Shown: positions 1 through 9,882 of the stretch, piece by piece
Layout of the letters: each line of letters begins with the position of its first letter
How positions within the stretch are numbered: position 1 is the first letter of the stretch
NCBI GenBank assembly: GCA_029721515.1
Contig: CM056553.1
Coordinates: 2,741,001 to 2,805,000, forward strand
Direction: 5' to 3'
DNA: 64,000 nt
DNA from: Synanceia verrucosa
Lineage: Eukaryota; Chordata; Actinopteri; Perciformes; Synanceiidae
Made by a program: the position numbers and the translations under genes
Notes under the pieces: model-generated
The model's input: the letters and a program-made list of their open reading frames with translations, nothing else
Databases searched by the model: none
Told to the model about the DNA's origin: nothing

Positions 1-509
1 GTCTCTCTCTGGTCTCTCACTGGTCTCTCTCTGGTCTCTCTCTGGTCTCTCTCTGGTCTCTCTCTGGTCTCTCTCTGGTCTCTCGCTGGTCTCTCGCTGG
101 TCTCTCTCTGGTCTCTCTCTGGTCTCTCTGGTCTCTGGTCTCTCACTGGTCTCTCTCTGGTCTCTCGCTGGTCTCTCTCTGGTCTCTCTCTGGTCTCTCT
201 CTGGTCTCTCACTGGTCTTTCTCTGGTCTCTCTCTGGTCTCTCTCTGGTCTCTCACTGGTCTCTCTCTGGTCTCTCACTGGTCTCTCACTGGTCTCTCTC
301 TGGTCTCTCGCTGGTCTCTCTCTGGTCTCTCTCTGGTCTCTCACTGGTCTCTCTCTGGTCTCTCTCTGGTCTCTGGTCTCTCTCTGGTCTCTCTCTGGTC
401 TCTCACTGGTCTCTCTCTGGTCTCTCTCTGGTCTCTCGCTGGTCTCTCTCTGGTCTCTCGCTGGTCTCTCGCTGGTCTCTCTCTGGTCTCTCTCTGGTCT
501 CTCTCTGTA
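1..509. repeat. 11-bp minisatellite (GGTCTCTCNCT)n
   Basis: About 45 near-perfect head-to-tail copies of an 11-bp unit beginning GGTCTC, with the ninth base varying (T, A or C/G forms) and a few copies shortened. It lies in a pde6a intron and runs directly into the acceptor of the next exon, so its pyrimidine-rich strand forms the polypyrimidine tract. The array continues beyond the left window edge. Confidence 0.95.
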
Positions 510-514
510 CCCAG

Positions 515-658
515 TCCCTGACCCAGTTCCTGGGCTGGTCGGTGCTGAACACCGACACCTACGACAAGATGAACAAGCTGGAGAACAGGAAGGACATCCT
601 CCAGGACATGGTGATGTACCACGTCAAGTGTCGCAAGGACGAGATCCAGAACATTCTG
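515..658 (+). CDS. pde6a: pde6a exon a: end of GAF-B and start of the linker to the catalytic domain
   Basis: 48 codons in phase 0, from SLTQFLGWSVLN to DEIQNIL. The acceptor is CCCAG directly after the 11-bp minisatellite; the donor is GTTCGT, a weak match to consensus. It aligns along its whole length with the PDE6 segment just before the catalytic domain. Confidence 0.92.
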
Positions 659-3600
659 GTTCGTAAACAAAAGACGAAATGATAAATAGGAATTTATATA
701 TTTTTCTAAAATATCAAAATCAGAATTGGAAAACTTTATTTATCCTCAAGGGGCATTTAAGTTTAGCAGCAGATAGACAGGCTAAAATAAAAGGAAATGC
801 ACAAAAACACAAAAAGAAAGAGAAGATTGTGTCCATGCCAGACAGTCAGGATAAGGCTCAGATAGTGATAAACCATAATCATGTGAACATTAATTAGATA
901 ATAAAGAAAAAAATTGGCTGTAATGAGCAGAGGCTCGTCTCGTGTCTCACATTAAGGTCATGAAAATGTTTAATTTATGGAAAACAAATCATAGCACATT
1001 TTGCTCCACTTCTTTCATTTTTATCAAAATACATCTGTTCATTTTCATCAGAGAAACGTTAAAATTTAAAAGGTTGTTTAAGCTCCATGATGATGGGATA
1101 AAGAAGGATGTTTGCTGAGTTAATGTGTGCTAGAAAATCCAGTATGAAACCAGTCGGTCGGGATGGAAGCTACGAACAGGAAGTGAGCATCGTTTATAAT
1201 CTGAAATAAACTGTCAGGTTTTCTATGAGGTGATCTGTCAGAGGAAGAAGAGAAGAGATGACCTGGTCTGACCTCAGATCAGGATCAGGTGATTGATGCT
1301 AAACCTTCTGATCCAAGGTGAGCATTTGTTTCCCAGGATACCAGGGAGAGATGGGGGAAGGAGCCGGACGAGTGTGAGGAGGAGGAGCTCCAGGAGATCC
1401 TGGTAAACAACAACAACATCAACAACAACAGTCACCCAGCTTTTGTTTCAGGAAACTCATTTTTTCCTCTTTTTTCCATCCCTCTCCACAGTCGGAGGTG
1501 CTGCCGAACTCCAAGAAAGTTGAGCTCTTTGAATTCCACTTCTATGACTACCATCACACTGAGCTGGACCTCGTCAAATGTGGCATCAAGATGTACTACG
1601 AGCTGAAAGTGGTGGACAAGTTTCACATCCCCAGAGAGGTGGGATAATCAACCTGTTTTTACTCATTTTTATAAAATAAACGTTTGACATCAAATCAAAA
1701 GCCTTTATTGTTGCCATATTCCAGCGCTGCTCCACGTCGGTGCTTTGCAGTTGACAAAGTCAGCTTTATTATCCTTTCTGCAGCATGTACGGGACATACA
1801 GAGGAATGAAATTACTGTTCTCTCAAACCTTTCGGTGCAAAATAAAATCAAATACAATAAAATAAAAACGAGTGCAAGTAACTACGAGTAACTGAGACAT
1901 TAATGAATAGACAGTCAGTGCAGATATATGGTTATAGTGCACAAAAAGTTAGTTTAAAATGGGGAAAAACAATAGAAAAACAAGTAATAAAACAATAAAT
2001 TTATTATTAGTTAAGTTTTACCTTATCGTATCTTATCTTATACCAATATATTGTGTGATATTTACAATTCTCGTAGTTATTCTTACGTGTAACGTTGAAT
2101 TCAGACCCTGGTCAGGTTCATCTACTCGCTCAGTAAAGGCTACAGGAAGATCACCTACCACAACTGGAGGCATGGATTCAACGTTGGACAGACCATGTTC
2201 ACCCTGCTGATGGTGAGACGCTGATAAACTCTCCTCATCACTCCCTAACCTCCTGCTCTGAAAGTGATGAACTCTCTCTCCTCCTCTATCACTCCTTCAT
2301 CTGGAGTGACATCTTGAACCACTGAGTGTTGTTTTGTGTCTAAATAAATACTCGTCTTCCTTCCTCTTTTAGACAGGTGACCTGAAGCGTTACTACACTG
2401 ACCTGGAGTGTATGGCCATGGTGACCGCTGGTCTCTGCCACGATATTGACCACAGAGGAACCAACAACCTCTACCAGATGAAGTACGACGAGTTTCTGAC
2501 ATAACTGATCATTTCAGAAGAACTAAATGATCTTTAAACGTCTGTGTTTCTTTTTATTTACATGATTTGTGGTTTGTTGCTTCAAAATGCTATTCATTTA
2601 GCTGGCATGTTTTTAACTCTCTGAGTGCCATCGACATATTTATACGTCTAAGTGGTTTTTCAGCAGCAGGTTGCCGATTGCGGCCTCTCACAGCCTGTGA
2701 GTAATTTTGGGGCTTCTGGGAGATGTAGTCAGAGCATGAAGAGACAGATCAAAGCAGGAAGTGGAGACGATTGAGATTAGAGAGGGTCTTAAAAAATGAC
2801 TCAAAATGGGCAAAAACGCTGGAACAAGGCACTTTCTGTTCTATAAAACGGCTGGCACTCAATGAGTTAAAGTGTTTTAAAGGGAAAATTCACCTTTTAT
2901 GTGAGTGTCCAGTCAGTGTTGATGCAGTAAATCCCTCAGTGCTGCTTTATTGAGCCAAGAAGCTGCAGGAAGCCCTACAGGCTCTTCACTTGTATTGCGA
3001 ACTTAGTTTCCAGCAGAGATTTAAGTAAACAGCTGCAGATCTGCAGTGGATGGAGGTTGTTGTTGCATCATCTGGGTGTCAAAGGATGCATCCTGCTTCA
3101 GTGTAGCACACACTGGGGGATATATTGCATCAATACATGACTACTTTTACCGTTAACACTAATAAGTGTGTGTTATAGTCTCTGAGGATTCATCAGACTG
3201 CAAATCAGGATCAGTGTGAGGATACTGAGGATGTCACTGTGATGATTCAGGGTTTGATAAACAGGAACATAAAGACTAGAAGCTGGATATCTGCTACTTT
3301 AAACCAAGAGCAGTGCAGGCCAAACATCAGGTCATTAGGTGTATTTATATGAAGGCACCACCCTTCGTTTCCAACCTGTCTCAGTGCAGAAAGCTGTCCT
3401 CCATCCAGGTTTAACTATTGATTGATTGGCTAAAGTAAAAAAAAAAATATGATGCATTAAGAATATGGTTTTGTTCATCACTTGCTGTCTTGACCCAGTT
3501 TTCCTCCTCTCGCTTTTTGACTTTTTGGTTATTCTGAGAGCGTTTTTAATGGAGTCAAGGTGGCAGCAGCCACTCCTCCAGCTCTTTATGTGACCGAAAC

Positions 3601-6600
3601 GACACACGCTGAGAACATCAATGAGCTGATATTGACCAGATACACCTCCAGCTGCTCTGCTGCACCTGCTGATGGATGAACTAATGAGAGCCGCCATTAG
3701 AGGCGGACACAGCAGGCCAGGCCCACCCTGAGTTTACCACGCTTGATTTATCACCGTCAGACCTCCCTGTTCTGTGCATGTGTGTGTCTCCAGGTCTGGT
3801 AATCCTCTGGCGAAGCTTCACGGCTCCTCCATCTTGGAAAGACACCATCTGGAGTTTGGCAAGACTCTGCTGAGAGATGAGGTGCTGCCGTACGCTCAGA
3901 CGCACCTGAGCGATGGAAAACAATGCAGTCAGTTCAGCTCTGAAGCTACCTGTTTGACTTCCTCCACTTGCTCCTGTGTTTCAGGCGCTGAACATTTATC
4001 AGAATCTGAACCGCCGGCAGCACGACACCGTCATCCACCTCATGGACGTCGCCATCATCGCCACTGATCTGGCTCTTTACTTCAAGTCAGTACAGCAGCA
4101 GGAGAATGCATGAACATGAACATGAGCATCATTTTTACTGATTTATGGCTTTTTAATTACTGAATGGCACTTTTAATTGGCATTTCAAATTGTTTAGTGT
4201 CAGATTTACACGCACATACGTATTTATGCAACAGGCACTTACTGCTTGTTGCACTTCTGGTTAGATGATAAACTGCATTTCGTTGCTCAGCACCTGTGCA
4301 TGTATAATGACAATGTTTTTTATTGATTTATTTATTTTTAATATACCCCAGTTTTTTTTTTTAAATACCCTAGGTTTCTTAATATACCACAGGTTTTTTA
4401 ATATAGCTCAGTTTTGTTAATATACCCCAGGTTGGTTTTAATATACCCATTTTTTTGTTTGTTTTTTTTAATACACCCCAGCTGTTTTTTTTTAATATAC
4501 CCCATTTTTTTCAGTAGTAGACTGTACCATAAATGGCACAGAGTTAAATGAGACTCACTGTTTTCTTTCCATGCAGAAAGAGGACCATGTTCCAGAAGAT
4601 CGTGGACCAGTCCAAGACCTACGAGAACTGGAACGAGTGGACCAAGTACATGATGCTGGAGACCACGCGCAAAGAGATCGTCATGTAGGCGCCGACACAC
4701 ATAAATTCATGAGTCACCGGAGATGTCCAGATGTTCACATCTCAGTCCTGCGTTGTGTTTGCAGGGCCATGATGATGACTGCTTGTGACCTGTCTGCCAT
4801 CGCCAAACCGTGGGAGATTCAGAGCAAGGTACACACCTGTGTGGTCTCCACTCAAGCTCCTTTTGGTGTAGCGTTAGCGGCTGTGCTAACACGCAGTCGT
4901 TCACAGTGATGAAGCAGCACAGCAGAGGCTCTTTCAGAGGGCAACCAGTGATAAAGTCGACACACAATGACTTCCTGTCAGCACTGCAGTGATTCCTGAC
5001 GGCCTCATGCATCAAAAGCAACTTGCTGCTTTTCATTCCCCCTCATCAGAGCACGGCAGCCTCTGCATTTTATTTCAATAAAGTGTGTAATATACACATG
5101 GCCATCGAGCCTGCACACTGGAGGATCATTTTTCACCGTGATTTGTCTGCAGCGGATTGGAAACATGCTCTTCATGAGTAACGCCGGCCTCCCGTTGGTA
5201 CACACACATATAAGATGGAAACTAGGGGTGGGACAAAAATATCGATACAGCAATATATCGTGATGCAGTTTTCTGAGTGGAGCACACATTTTAAACGTCA
5301 CTATCATCGTCAATAATGTTGATAATCTAATAGGGGTGGGACAAATCGATATGGCACTACATATATATAGTGATATGTTCTGGTCATTTTATAGCTTTGT
5401 AGTTGCTTTCTGTCCCTTTTTGTTTGCTTTATGTCTCTTTTCAGTCATGTTGTGTTCAGTTTGAGACTCCAGACCTGAACAGTCTACAAATGTTTGCAGG
5501 AAGTGTTCTCAGATCATTTTTTTAGCCAACCCTAGTGCCGTTCAAGAGCAGTGAGAACATCGTGTGGTTGGTGGCTTCCTGTGTGAGCATCAGTTGAGAA
5601 GTTCCCAACCTTTTTTGGCTCATGCACCCATTTTAACATCACAACTATCTGGCCACTCAAGACATTCAAAACGGAGACAAAATTAATTTGTAATGTTATT
5701 TATGAAAGAGATGCAGCATGTTAAAGTGGCCACAATAACTATTTAAAGCGCAGTAACGATCTGATATTATAGCCTGCGTTTCATTTAAATTTACTTTTTA
5801 TTAGGGAAAGTGTGCAGTGTTTTAATCATAATGAAATATATATTCATTCATTGGCATCATCTAACATTGAAAACGCTGAATATGTTAGCTGAGATGCTGA
5901 AGTAAATTCATGTGCACAGTAGATCATTTTCTAATAACTGTAGTTTCTGCTCTGTAAAACTGAACAGAGAACAAACCAGGAGTCTCTAAACGGACTGAAA
6001 GAGCCCTGAGATGATCCGAGAAGAAAAGAACAAATCTGTGGTCCCCTTTAGACCTTTTATTCAAGGTCACGAGCAGACATCGCTTCGTTTCAGGGGGTCG
6101 CAGGCTGCAAATGTTCAAGCTCTTTCTCATTTTCTAGATGAGCGGCTGCTATAGCTGCATCATTAAAGAGAAATTTGACAGGATCCTTCCCCCTCTCTCT
6201 TAAAAACAGGAAACAACTCCACTTGGTGAAGGTCGGCGTAAAGACGGGGGTTTTGTCACAAAATAAAACGATGCATTTTTCGCCGACCTTTCAGTTAGTT
6301 TCATTTTTTCCTCACAAACTTCCGTCACCTTCAGGCGTCCATCATCTCTGTGTTACAGCTAAATGACCTGAGATCTCTTCATCAAACCAGACCCGGTGCT
6401 GTTATTGGATGCACTTCTGTAGTACCGTCTCTCCTCCTGCTGCCAATTAGAGTAGTTTTATTTTTAGCAGACGTTGGTTGGGCTTCACCTGTGTGTCACC
6501 TGGTGAGTCAGCTCCACATCCCGCTCACTCTGTCAGGATATCGAGCATCGGACGCCGTCCTGCCAGTTGTTCTCTAAAAGTAGTTTCTCAAACTCATTTT

Positions 6601-9600
6601 AGACGTCACATCTAAACCTCTGCAGACTGATTGAACTTGATAAGACAGTTCCTTCATAAAACTCTGAAGTCCAGATGGATCTGCACAGATTTGAAGATAG
6701 ACAGTCCTCTCTCAGATTTTATGGAAAGACAAAAGCTCGAGCTGCTTCCTTCTTGATAAGATACCCCGCTGACATTTTAATGGCTGATGTTTAATTTTTC
6801 ATTCAGCTCTGCTTCCCACACTGCTCAGCCTCTTGGCGATTGTTCCCCTCCCAAAAAACTGGCTCCATGACTAACTCTTTCTGAAATAGTATTCATCAGA
6901 TCTCCCTTTCATTTTGAAGAGGGAAGACAAAACAGGCTTTCATCTCATCAAGACACAAAGACTGAAACTGCCTCGTGAGCTGCGAACAACATTTTCATTT
7001 ATGGGAACATGTTCATGAGTTTTAATGAAACTCAAAACAGCAGCTGTTTACTTAAAAGAATATTCCACCAATATATATAAATATAAATATTAAATATTCT
7101 GAATCATTTTATCAACTGAGGGGAAAATAATCTGATCTTAACAACAGAGCAAAAACATCTCGATCCTCACATGTGGTGACTTTTCTGTGTTTTAATTCAT
7201 TTTTCATTTAACGTCTTTGTTTTGGACTTGTGATGTTGCAGTAGGGTTCCCACAGTTCCTTAAAAAGTCTTAAAATGTCTTAAATAAGTAATTAAGGTAT
7301 TAAATTTACCATAAATTTGTGTTAAATTTTCAGATGGTGTGTTTAATGCCTTGAGATTTGCTGCAATTTTGCACATTATTTTGTTCACAAAGTTCACTTT
7401 GTGAAATTAAAGTTGTAGAAAAAAGTTAAGTGTTATTCCTTCAATTTATATAGTTGTTGCAAGTGTTAAAGGGCTGAAAAAAATCCTTAAAAAATTATTA
7501 TCTGAGATTTATCATTATTTTTTCCTGCTAAATATCAATATTGGCATTGGCCTCAAAAGCATCATACTGGACAGGTCCTACAATAAACTGACTATTTTCT
7601 ACCAAAGAAATTATTTAAATTATAATTGTTGAGGTCTTTAAAAAGTATTAAATTTGACTTTTAAAATGGAACCCTGTGTATCCCTTTATATGTAGAGGCA
7701 GAAATCAATGAAATGTTTTTTTATGTGATTATTATTTTTATCCCTTTTTCACTGTTGTCTCTTCGGTTCATCCTCCAGGTGGCGCTGTCCGTCGCTGCAG
7801 AGTTCTGGGAGCAGGGAGACCTGGAGAGGACGGTCCTGGAGCAACAGCCCATCGTAAGGACTGAGATGCTAACGTTGCTAACAATGATAACCAGAAGGTT
7901 TAGAGGGCTGATCGAAACGTCGTTGACCTCTGAATCAAAACAGGACTTCCCACTGACGATCAATAAAGCACAGTGTGATAATTATCACTAAATGAGTTAT
8001 GGCAATAATCAAGATTATGAATTCACTGAAATCCACTAATCCACATTTTAAACATCACTGTCATCGCTGATAATTGAATAGGTGTAGGGGAAAAATATTG
8101 ATATGGCGGTATATCACAATATTTTTTCTTCTGATATTATATCTTTTTTTAATATATTTTTCTTAATTTCTTCATTAATTTGGAGTGCAATCCTGTTTTT
8201 TTGTCTTTTTTTCTTGCAGCTTGTCAGTGAGTTAAAGTTTGAGAGGAGGAGAAAGAGGGTTTAGTGGGTGGACAGGACTCATGAATTAGGATGAGGAGTG
8301 AAGGAAGGGGGTGATTAGAGGTGTAGCTGGTGTTGAGCCACGTTGTGAGGATCTCTCTCCTCCATCCCGCCTCCGTCACCTTCCTCCATCCTCGCTCTGC
8401 TTCATTCCCTCAAGTCCTTGAGACTCTTGAAGTGCGAGAAGCGTCGTCCCACTCTCTAACCTCACAGCGCTCTGCATTTAATAGCATCTCCGTCGGCAGG
8501 GAAAACTTTTGGTTTTGATCACTTAGTATTTTCCCAGCAGCCCTTTCTGTGACTCACTGCGCTCTCACAAGAAGAAGAAGAAAAGACTCTGCAGAGGCTG
8601 CGACACTCAAACTATTTTCTCTAGAAGTGTAGGTGGGCAGTTTGGCAGAAATTACAACCAGTGTGAACTTTGTGACAAGTGTGTGAATGCTGCTCATGAA
8701 ACAAATGTTTATTTATTTACGCTAAAGGACTATTCCGTATTTTTACAATCAGGCAGAGTTTCCACTTTTTTATACTGAAGAAAACGATGCCTTTCTATAA
8801 GGAGGGCTCACTGTCTGCTGCTTTTCGGAGACCATTTCTGATCCTGATCGGATGCTTCTGACATTTCTTTTTTTTTTTTTTTGAAAAACTTGTTTGTAAG
8901 TCAGCGAGTATGCATCGCTCCCCCTCTGTGGGAACTCTACTTCTATTTCCTCTTTAGGTTACAAGTTTATGGGGCTTTATTTTACCTTTATTGCCATTAT
9001 ATGTGAGCTTATCACATCTGACTTACTCATATGTAAACTTGCACCTCTATCTTTTTACGTATTTTCACTTACTTTTTTATTCCGTAAATCTGTGAAGCAC
9101 TAAGTGCTCTATAAATAATACTATACTATTACTACTGGATTTTTACACAAAAAAACACGAAGAGGTCAGAGGTCAGCTTGTATTTGTTAATTCTTCCTAT
9201 AAACAGACCTTATTGGAAGTTCAATAAATCTAATGATCTCTGTTGTGAAATGTGCTTGTAGCAAACTTTATTTATAGCACAGTGTAAGGTATTTAGATGC
9301 AGTATATGTGATGTATTTCTCTCTTTGTCTTCAGCCCATGATGGACAGAAATAAAGCACACGAACTGCCGAAGCTGCAGTGTGGTTTCATCGACTTTGTC
9401 TGCGCTTTTGTGTACAAGGTCAGTTTACAACTAATTCCCTTTAACCTCCCAAACATTACCTTTCCATGCAGGTGTGTCATTCATAAGATTTAATAAATGT
9501 TGGGATCTAAGGAAGCTGTATTGATTGACCATGATGTCATTTGTGTTTCCTCGTCCAGGAGTTCAGTCGTTTCCACGTGGAGATCACGCCCATGCTGGAT

Positions 9601-9882
9601 CGCCTGTTGAACAACAGGAAGGAGTGGAACGCTCTGAAGGAGGAGCACGAAGCCAAAATGGCCGCCATCGAGGAGGCGAAGAAAGCCAAGGAGGAGGATG
9701 CTCAGAAAGCTGCAGGGGCCAAACAAGGTAGGACGCTCTGACAGTCATCATTTTCTACTTCAAATGATCCAAAAGTAACTTTCACTCTTTTTTCCTTCCT
9801 TCCTTCCTTTGTTCCTTCCTTCCTTCCTCCTGCAGGAAGTGCAGCGGCCCAGTCTCAATCAAAGACTTGTACTGTGAGCTAG
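515..9882 (+). CDS. pde6a: pde6a: rod cGMP-specific phosphodiesterase 6 alpha subunit, last 13 coding exons (5' partial)
   Basis: PDE6 alpha pairs with PDE6 beta on rod outer-segment discs, where transducin activates the enzyme to hydrolyse cGMP in phototransduction. Thirteen exons (515-658, 1337-1402, 1492-1638, 2105-2212, 2373-2482, 3794-3881, 3985-4085, 4577-4684, 4765-4828, 7779-7853, 9335-9418, 9559-9727, 9836-9882) total 1311 bp, giving 436 residues plus stop, and all phases join cleanly. Visible are the end of GAF-B (FLGWSVLNTDTYDKMNKLEN), the PDE catalytic domain with HNWRH and HDIDH metal-binding motifs, and a lysine/glutamate-rich tail ending in the CaaX box CTVS. The GAF-A exons are outside the window. 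PDE6 beta and cone PDE6C are close relatives; I favour alpha because ppargc1b is the neighbour, as in human, and because a terminal Ser favours farnesylation. Family is certain, paralogue likely. Confidence 0.93.
659..1336. other. pde6a intron, nothing further recognised
   Basis: A+T-rich intronic sequence. I see no exon, repeat family or RNA gene in it. A 72-codon open frame at 679-897 has no recognisable content. Confidence 0.6.
1337..1402 (+). CDS. pde6a: pde6a exon b: acidic linker
   Basis: 22 codons reading DTRERWGKEPDECEEEEL then QEIL. It matches the acidic linker between GAF-B and the catalytic domain in PDE6. The exon is flanked by CAG and GTAAAC and is in phase 0 at both ends. Confidence 0.88.
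1492..1638 (+). CDS. pde6a: pde6a exon c: N-terminal part of the catalytic domain
   Basis: 49 codons including the conserved stretch VKCGIKMYYELKVVDKFHIP that opens the PDE catalytic fold in PDE6. Acceptor CCACAG, donor GTGGGA, phase 0 at both ends. Confidence 0.93.
1690..1940 (-). mobile_element. retroelement 3'-end-like fragment
   Basis: Contains rows of AATAAAATCAAATACAATA-like A-rich repeats next to a TTTATT-rich, GAAATTACTG-type segment that resembles the inverted 3' end of a fish LINE/SINE. No coding part is visible. The family is not identified. Confidence 0.35.
2105..2212 (+). CDS. pde6a: pde6a exon d: catalytic domain with the HNWRH motif
   Basis: 36 codons, TLVRFIYSLSKGYRKITYHN and onward. 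HNWRHGFNV carries the first histidines of the PDE signature, including the catalytic acid and a metal ligand. Acceptor TTCAG, donor GTGAGA. Confidence 0.94.
2373..2482 (+). CDS. pde6a: pde6a exon e: HD metal-binding motif
   Basis: Encodes TGDLKRYYTDLECMAMVTAG followed by LCHDIDHRGTNNLYQMK. HDIDHRGTNN is the PDE HD-domain signature whose His and Asp bind the catalytic Zn/Mg pair. The exon ends in phase 2 and its split Lys codon is completed by the next exon. Confidence 0.95.
2613..2870. mobile_element. TTAA-flanked MITE, copy 1 (258 bp, short form)
   Basis: Begins TTAACTCTCTGAGTGCC and ends GGCACTCAATGAGTTAA, so terminal inverted repeats are bounded by TTAA, the target used by piggyBac-type transposases. 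The interior shares GGGGCTTCTGGGAGATGTAG and GAAGTGGAGACGAT with two other copies in this window (23850-24312 and 54191-54688). It has no transposase. Confidence 0.8.
3794..3881 (+). CDS. pde6a: pde6a exon f: catalytic domain
   Basis: Encodes SGNPLAKLHGSSILERHHLE and FGKTLLRDE, the helix after the HD motif that is highly conserved in PDE6. The preceding intron (2483-3793) carries a TTAA-type MITE. Confidence 0.94.
3985..4085 (+). CDS. pde6a: pde6a exon g: catalytic domain with the third metal-ligand region
   Basis: Encodes ALNIYQNLNRRQHDTVIHLM and DVAIIATDLALYFK. The IATDLALYF segment contains the conserved aspartate-proximal helix of class I PDEs. It follows a 103-bp intron and ends in phase 2. 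Confidence 0.94.
4340..4515. repeat. short T-rich minisatellite, unit about 20-28 bp (TTTTAATATACCCCAG)
   Basis: Seven or so degenerate copies of a TTTTTAATATACCCCAG motif with variable poly-T spacers, in the pde6a intron between 4085 and 4577. No gene content. Confidence 0.7.
4577..4684 (+). CDS. pde6a: pde6a exon h: catalytic domain, PDE6-specific segment
   Basis: Encodes KRTMFQKIVDQSKTYENWNE and WTKYMMLETTRKEIVM, very close to vertebrate rod PDE6. The intron before it contains a T-rich minisatellite. Confidence 0.94.
4765..4828 (+). CDS. pde6a: pde6a exon i: AMMMTACDLSAIAKPWEIQS segment
   Basis: Short 64-bp exon carrying MTACDLSAIAKPW. The Asp is the last conserved metal ligand of class I PDEs. 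The 80-bp intron before it begins at 4685. The intron after it is the largest visible one in this gene (2950 bp). Confidence 0.94.
5226..5400. mobile_element. GGGGTGGGACAAAAATATCGATA-type interspersed element, two fragments
   Basis: Two adjacent starts, at about 5226 and 5331, share GGGGTGGGACAA followed by ATCGATA and an ATATCGTGAT-like core. The same motif recurs at 8075-8160 and 25519-25600, so it is dispersed. It is probably a short non-autonomous DNA element; the superfamily is not established. Confidence 0.55.
5597..5760. mobile_element. hAT-like fragment (TTCCCAACCTTTTTTGGCTC)
   Basis: The start GTTCCCAACCTTTTTTGGCT matches the well-known terminal sequence of Charlie/hAT-type non-autonomous elements in vertebrates. 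The other end was not found, so the copy looks truncated. Confidence 0.45.
7243..7676. mobile_element. hAT-like MITE with AGGGTTCC/GGAACCCT ends, copy A
   Basis: Left end AGGGTTCCCACAGTTCCTTA and right end ATGGAACCCTG are inverted. The interior is rich in TCTTAAA and TATTAAATTT. A second copy at 27326-27752 shares both ends and most of the interior. It carries no transposase. Confidence 0.7.
7779..7853 (+). CDS. pde6a: pde6a exon j: catalytic domain, end of the substrate pocket
   Basis: 25 codons, VALSVAAEFWEQGDLERTVL and EQQPI. FWEQGDLER is diagnostic for PDE5/PDE6-type enzymes. Acceptor CTCCAG, donor GTAAGG. Confidence 0.95.
7854..9334. other. pde6a: pde6a intron with one dispersed element fragment
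   Basis: Includes an AAAAATATTGATATGGCGGT fragment at about 8075-8160, related to the elements at 5226 and 25519. Nothing else is recognised. Confidence 0.55.
9335..9418 (+). CDS. pde6a: pde6a exon k: catalytic domain with the conserved QCGFIDF glutamine region
   Basis: 28 codons, PMMDRNKAHELPKLQCGFID and FVCAFVYK. The LQxGFIDF glutamine contacts the purine of cGMP in class I PDEs. Acceptor TTCAG, donor GTCAGT. Confidence 0.95.
9559..9727 (+). CDS. pde6a: pde6a exon l: last catalytic helix and charged C-terminal tail
   Basis: Encodes EFSRFHVEITPMLDRLLNNR and then a Lys/Glu/Ala-rich helix (EEAKKAKEEDAQKAAG). The charged tail separates the catalytic domain from the prenylation site. Confidence 0.94.
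9790..9830. repeat. (TTCC)n microsatellite in the acceptor tract of the last pde6a exon
   Basis: CCTTCCTTCC repeats interrupted by TTTG, ending six bases before the exon at 9836. It forms the polypyrimidine tract of that acceptor. Confidence 0.85.
9836..9882 (+). CDS. pde6a: pde6a final coding exon with CaaX box CTVS
   Basis: Encodes GSAAAQSQSKTCTVS then TAG. The last four residues fit a CaaX prenylation signal; terminal Ser is typically read by farnesyltransferase, as expected for the alpha subunit. The acceptor follows a (TTCC)n run. Confidence 0.93.

Larger units (their letters stand above)
4829..7778. other. pde6a: largest visible pde6a intron, 2950 bp
   Basis: Contains the dispersed elements at 5226-5400 and 5597-5760 and a hAT-like MITE at 7243-7676. 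The remainder (about 5760-7240) shows no recognisable gene or repeat to me. Confidence 0.6.

Noticed and set aside
341..670. 109-codon - strand frame with RPARDQRETRE repeats
   Set aside because: Translation of the 11-bp minisatellite and of the antisense of a pde6a exon.
515..9882. Assignment to cone pde6c
   Set aside because: The CaaX ends in Ser rather than Leu and the neighbour is ppargc1b; both fit the rod alpha gene better.
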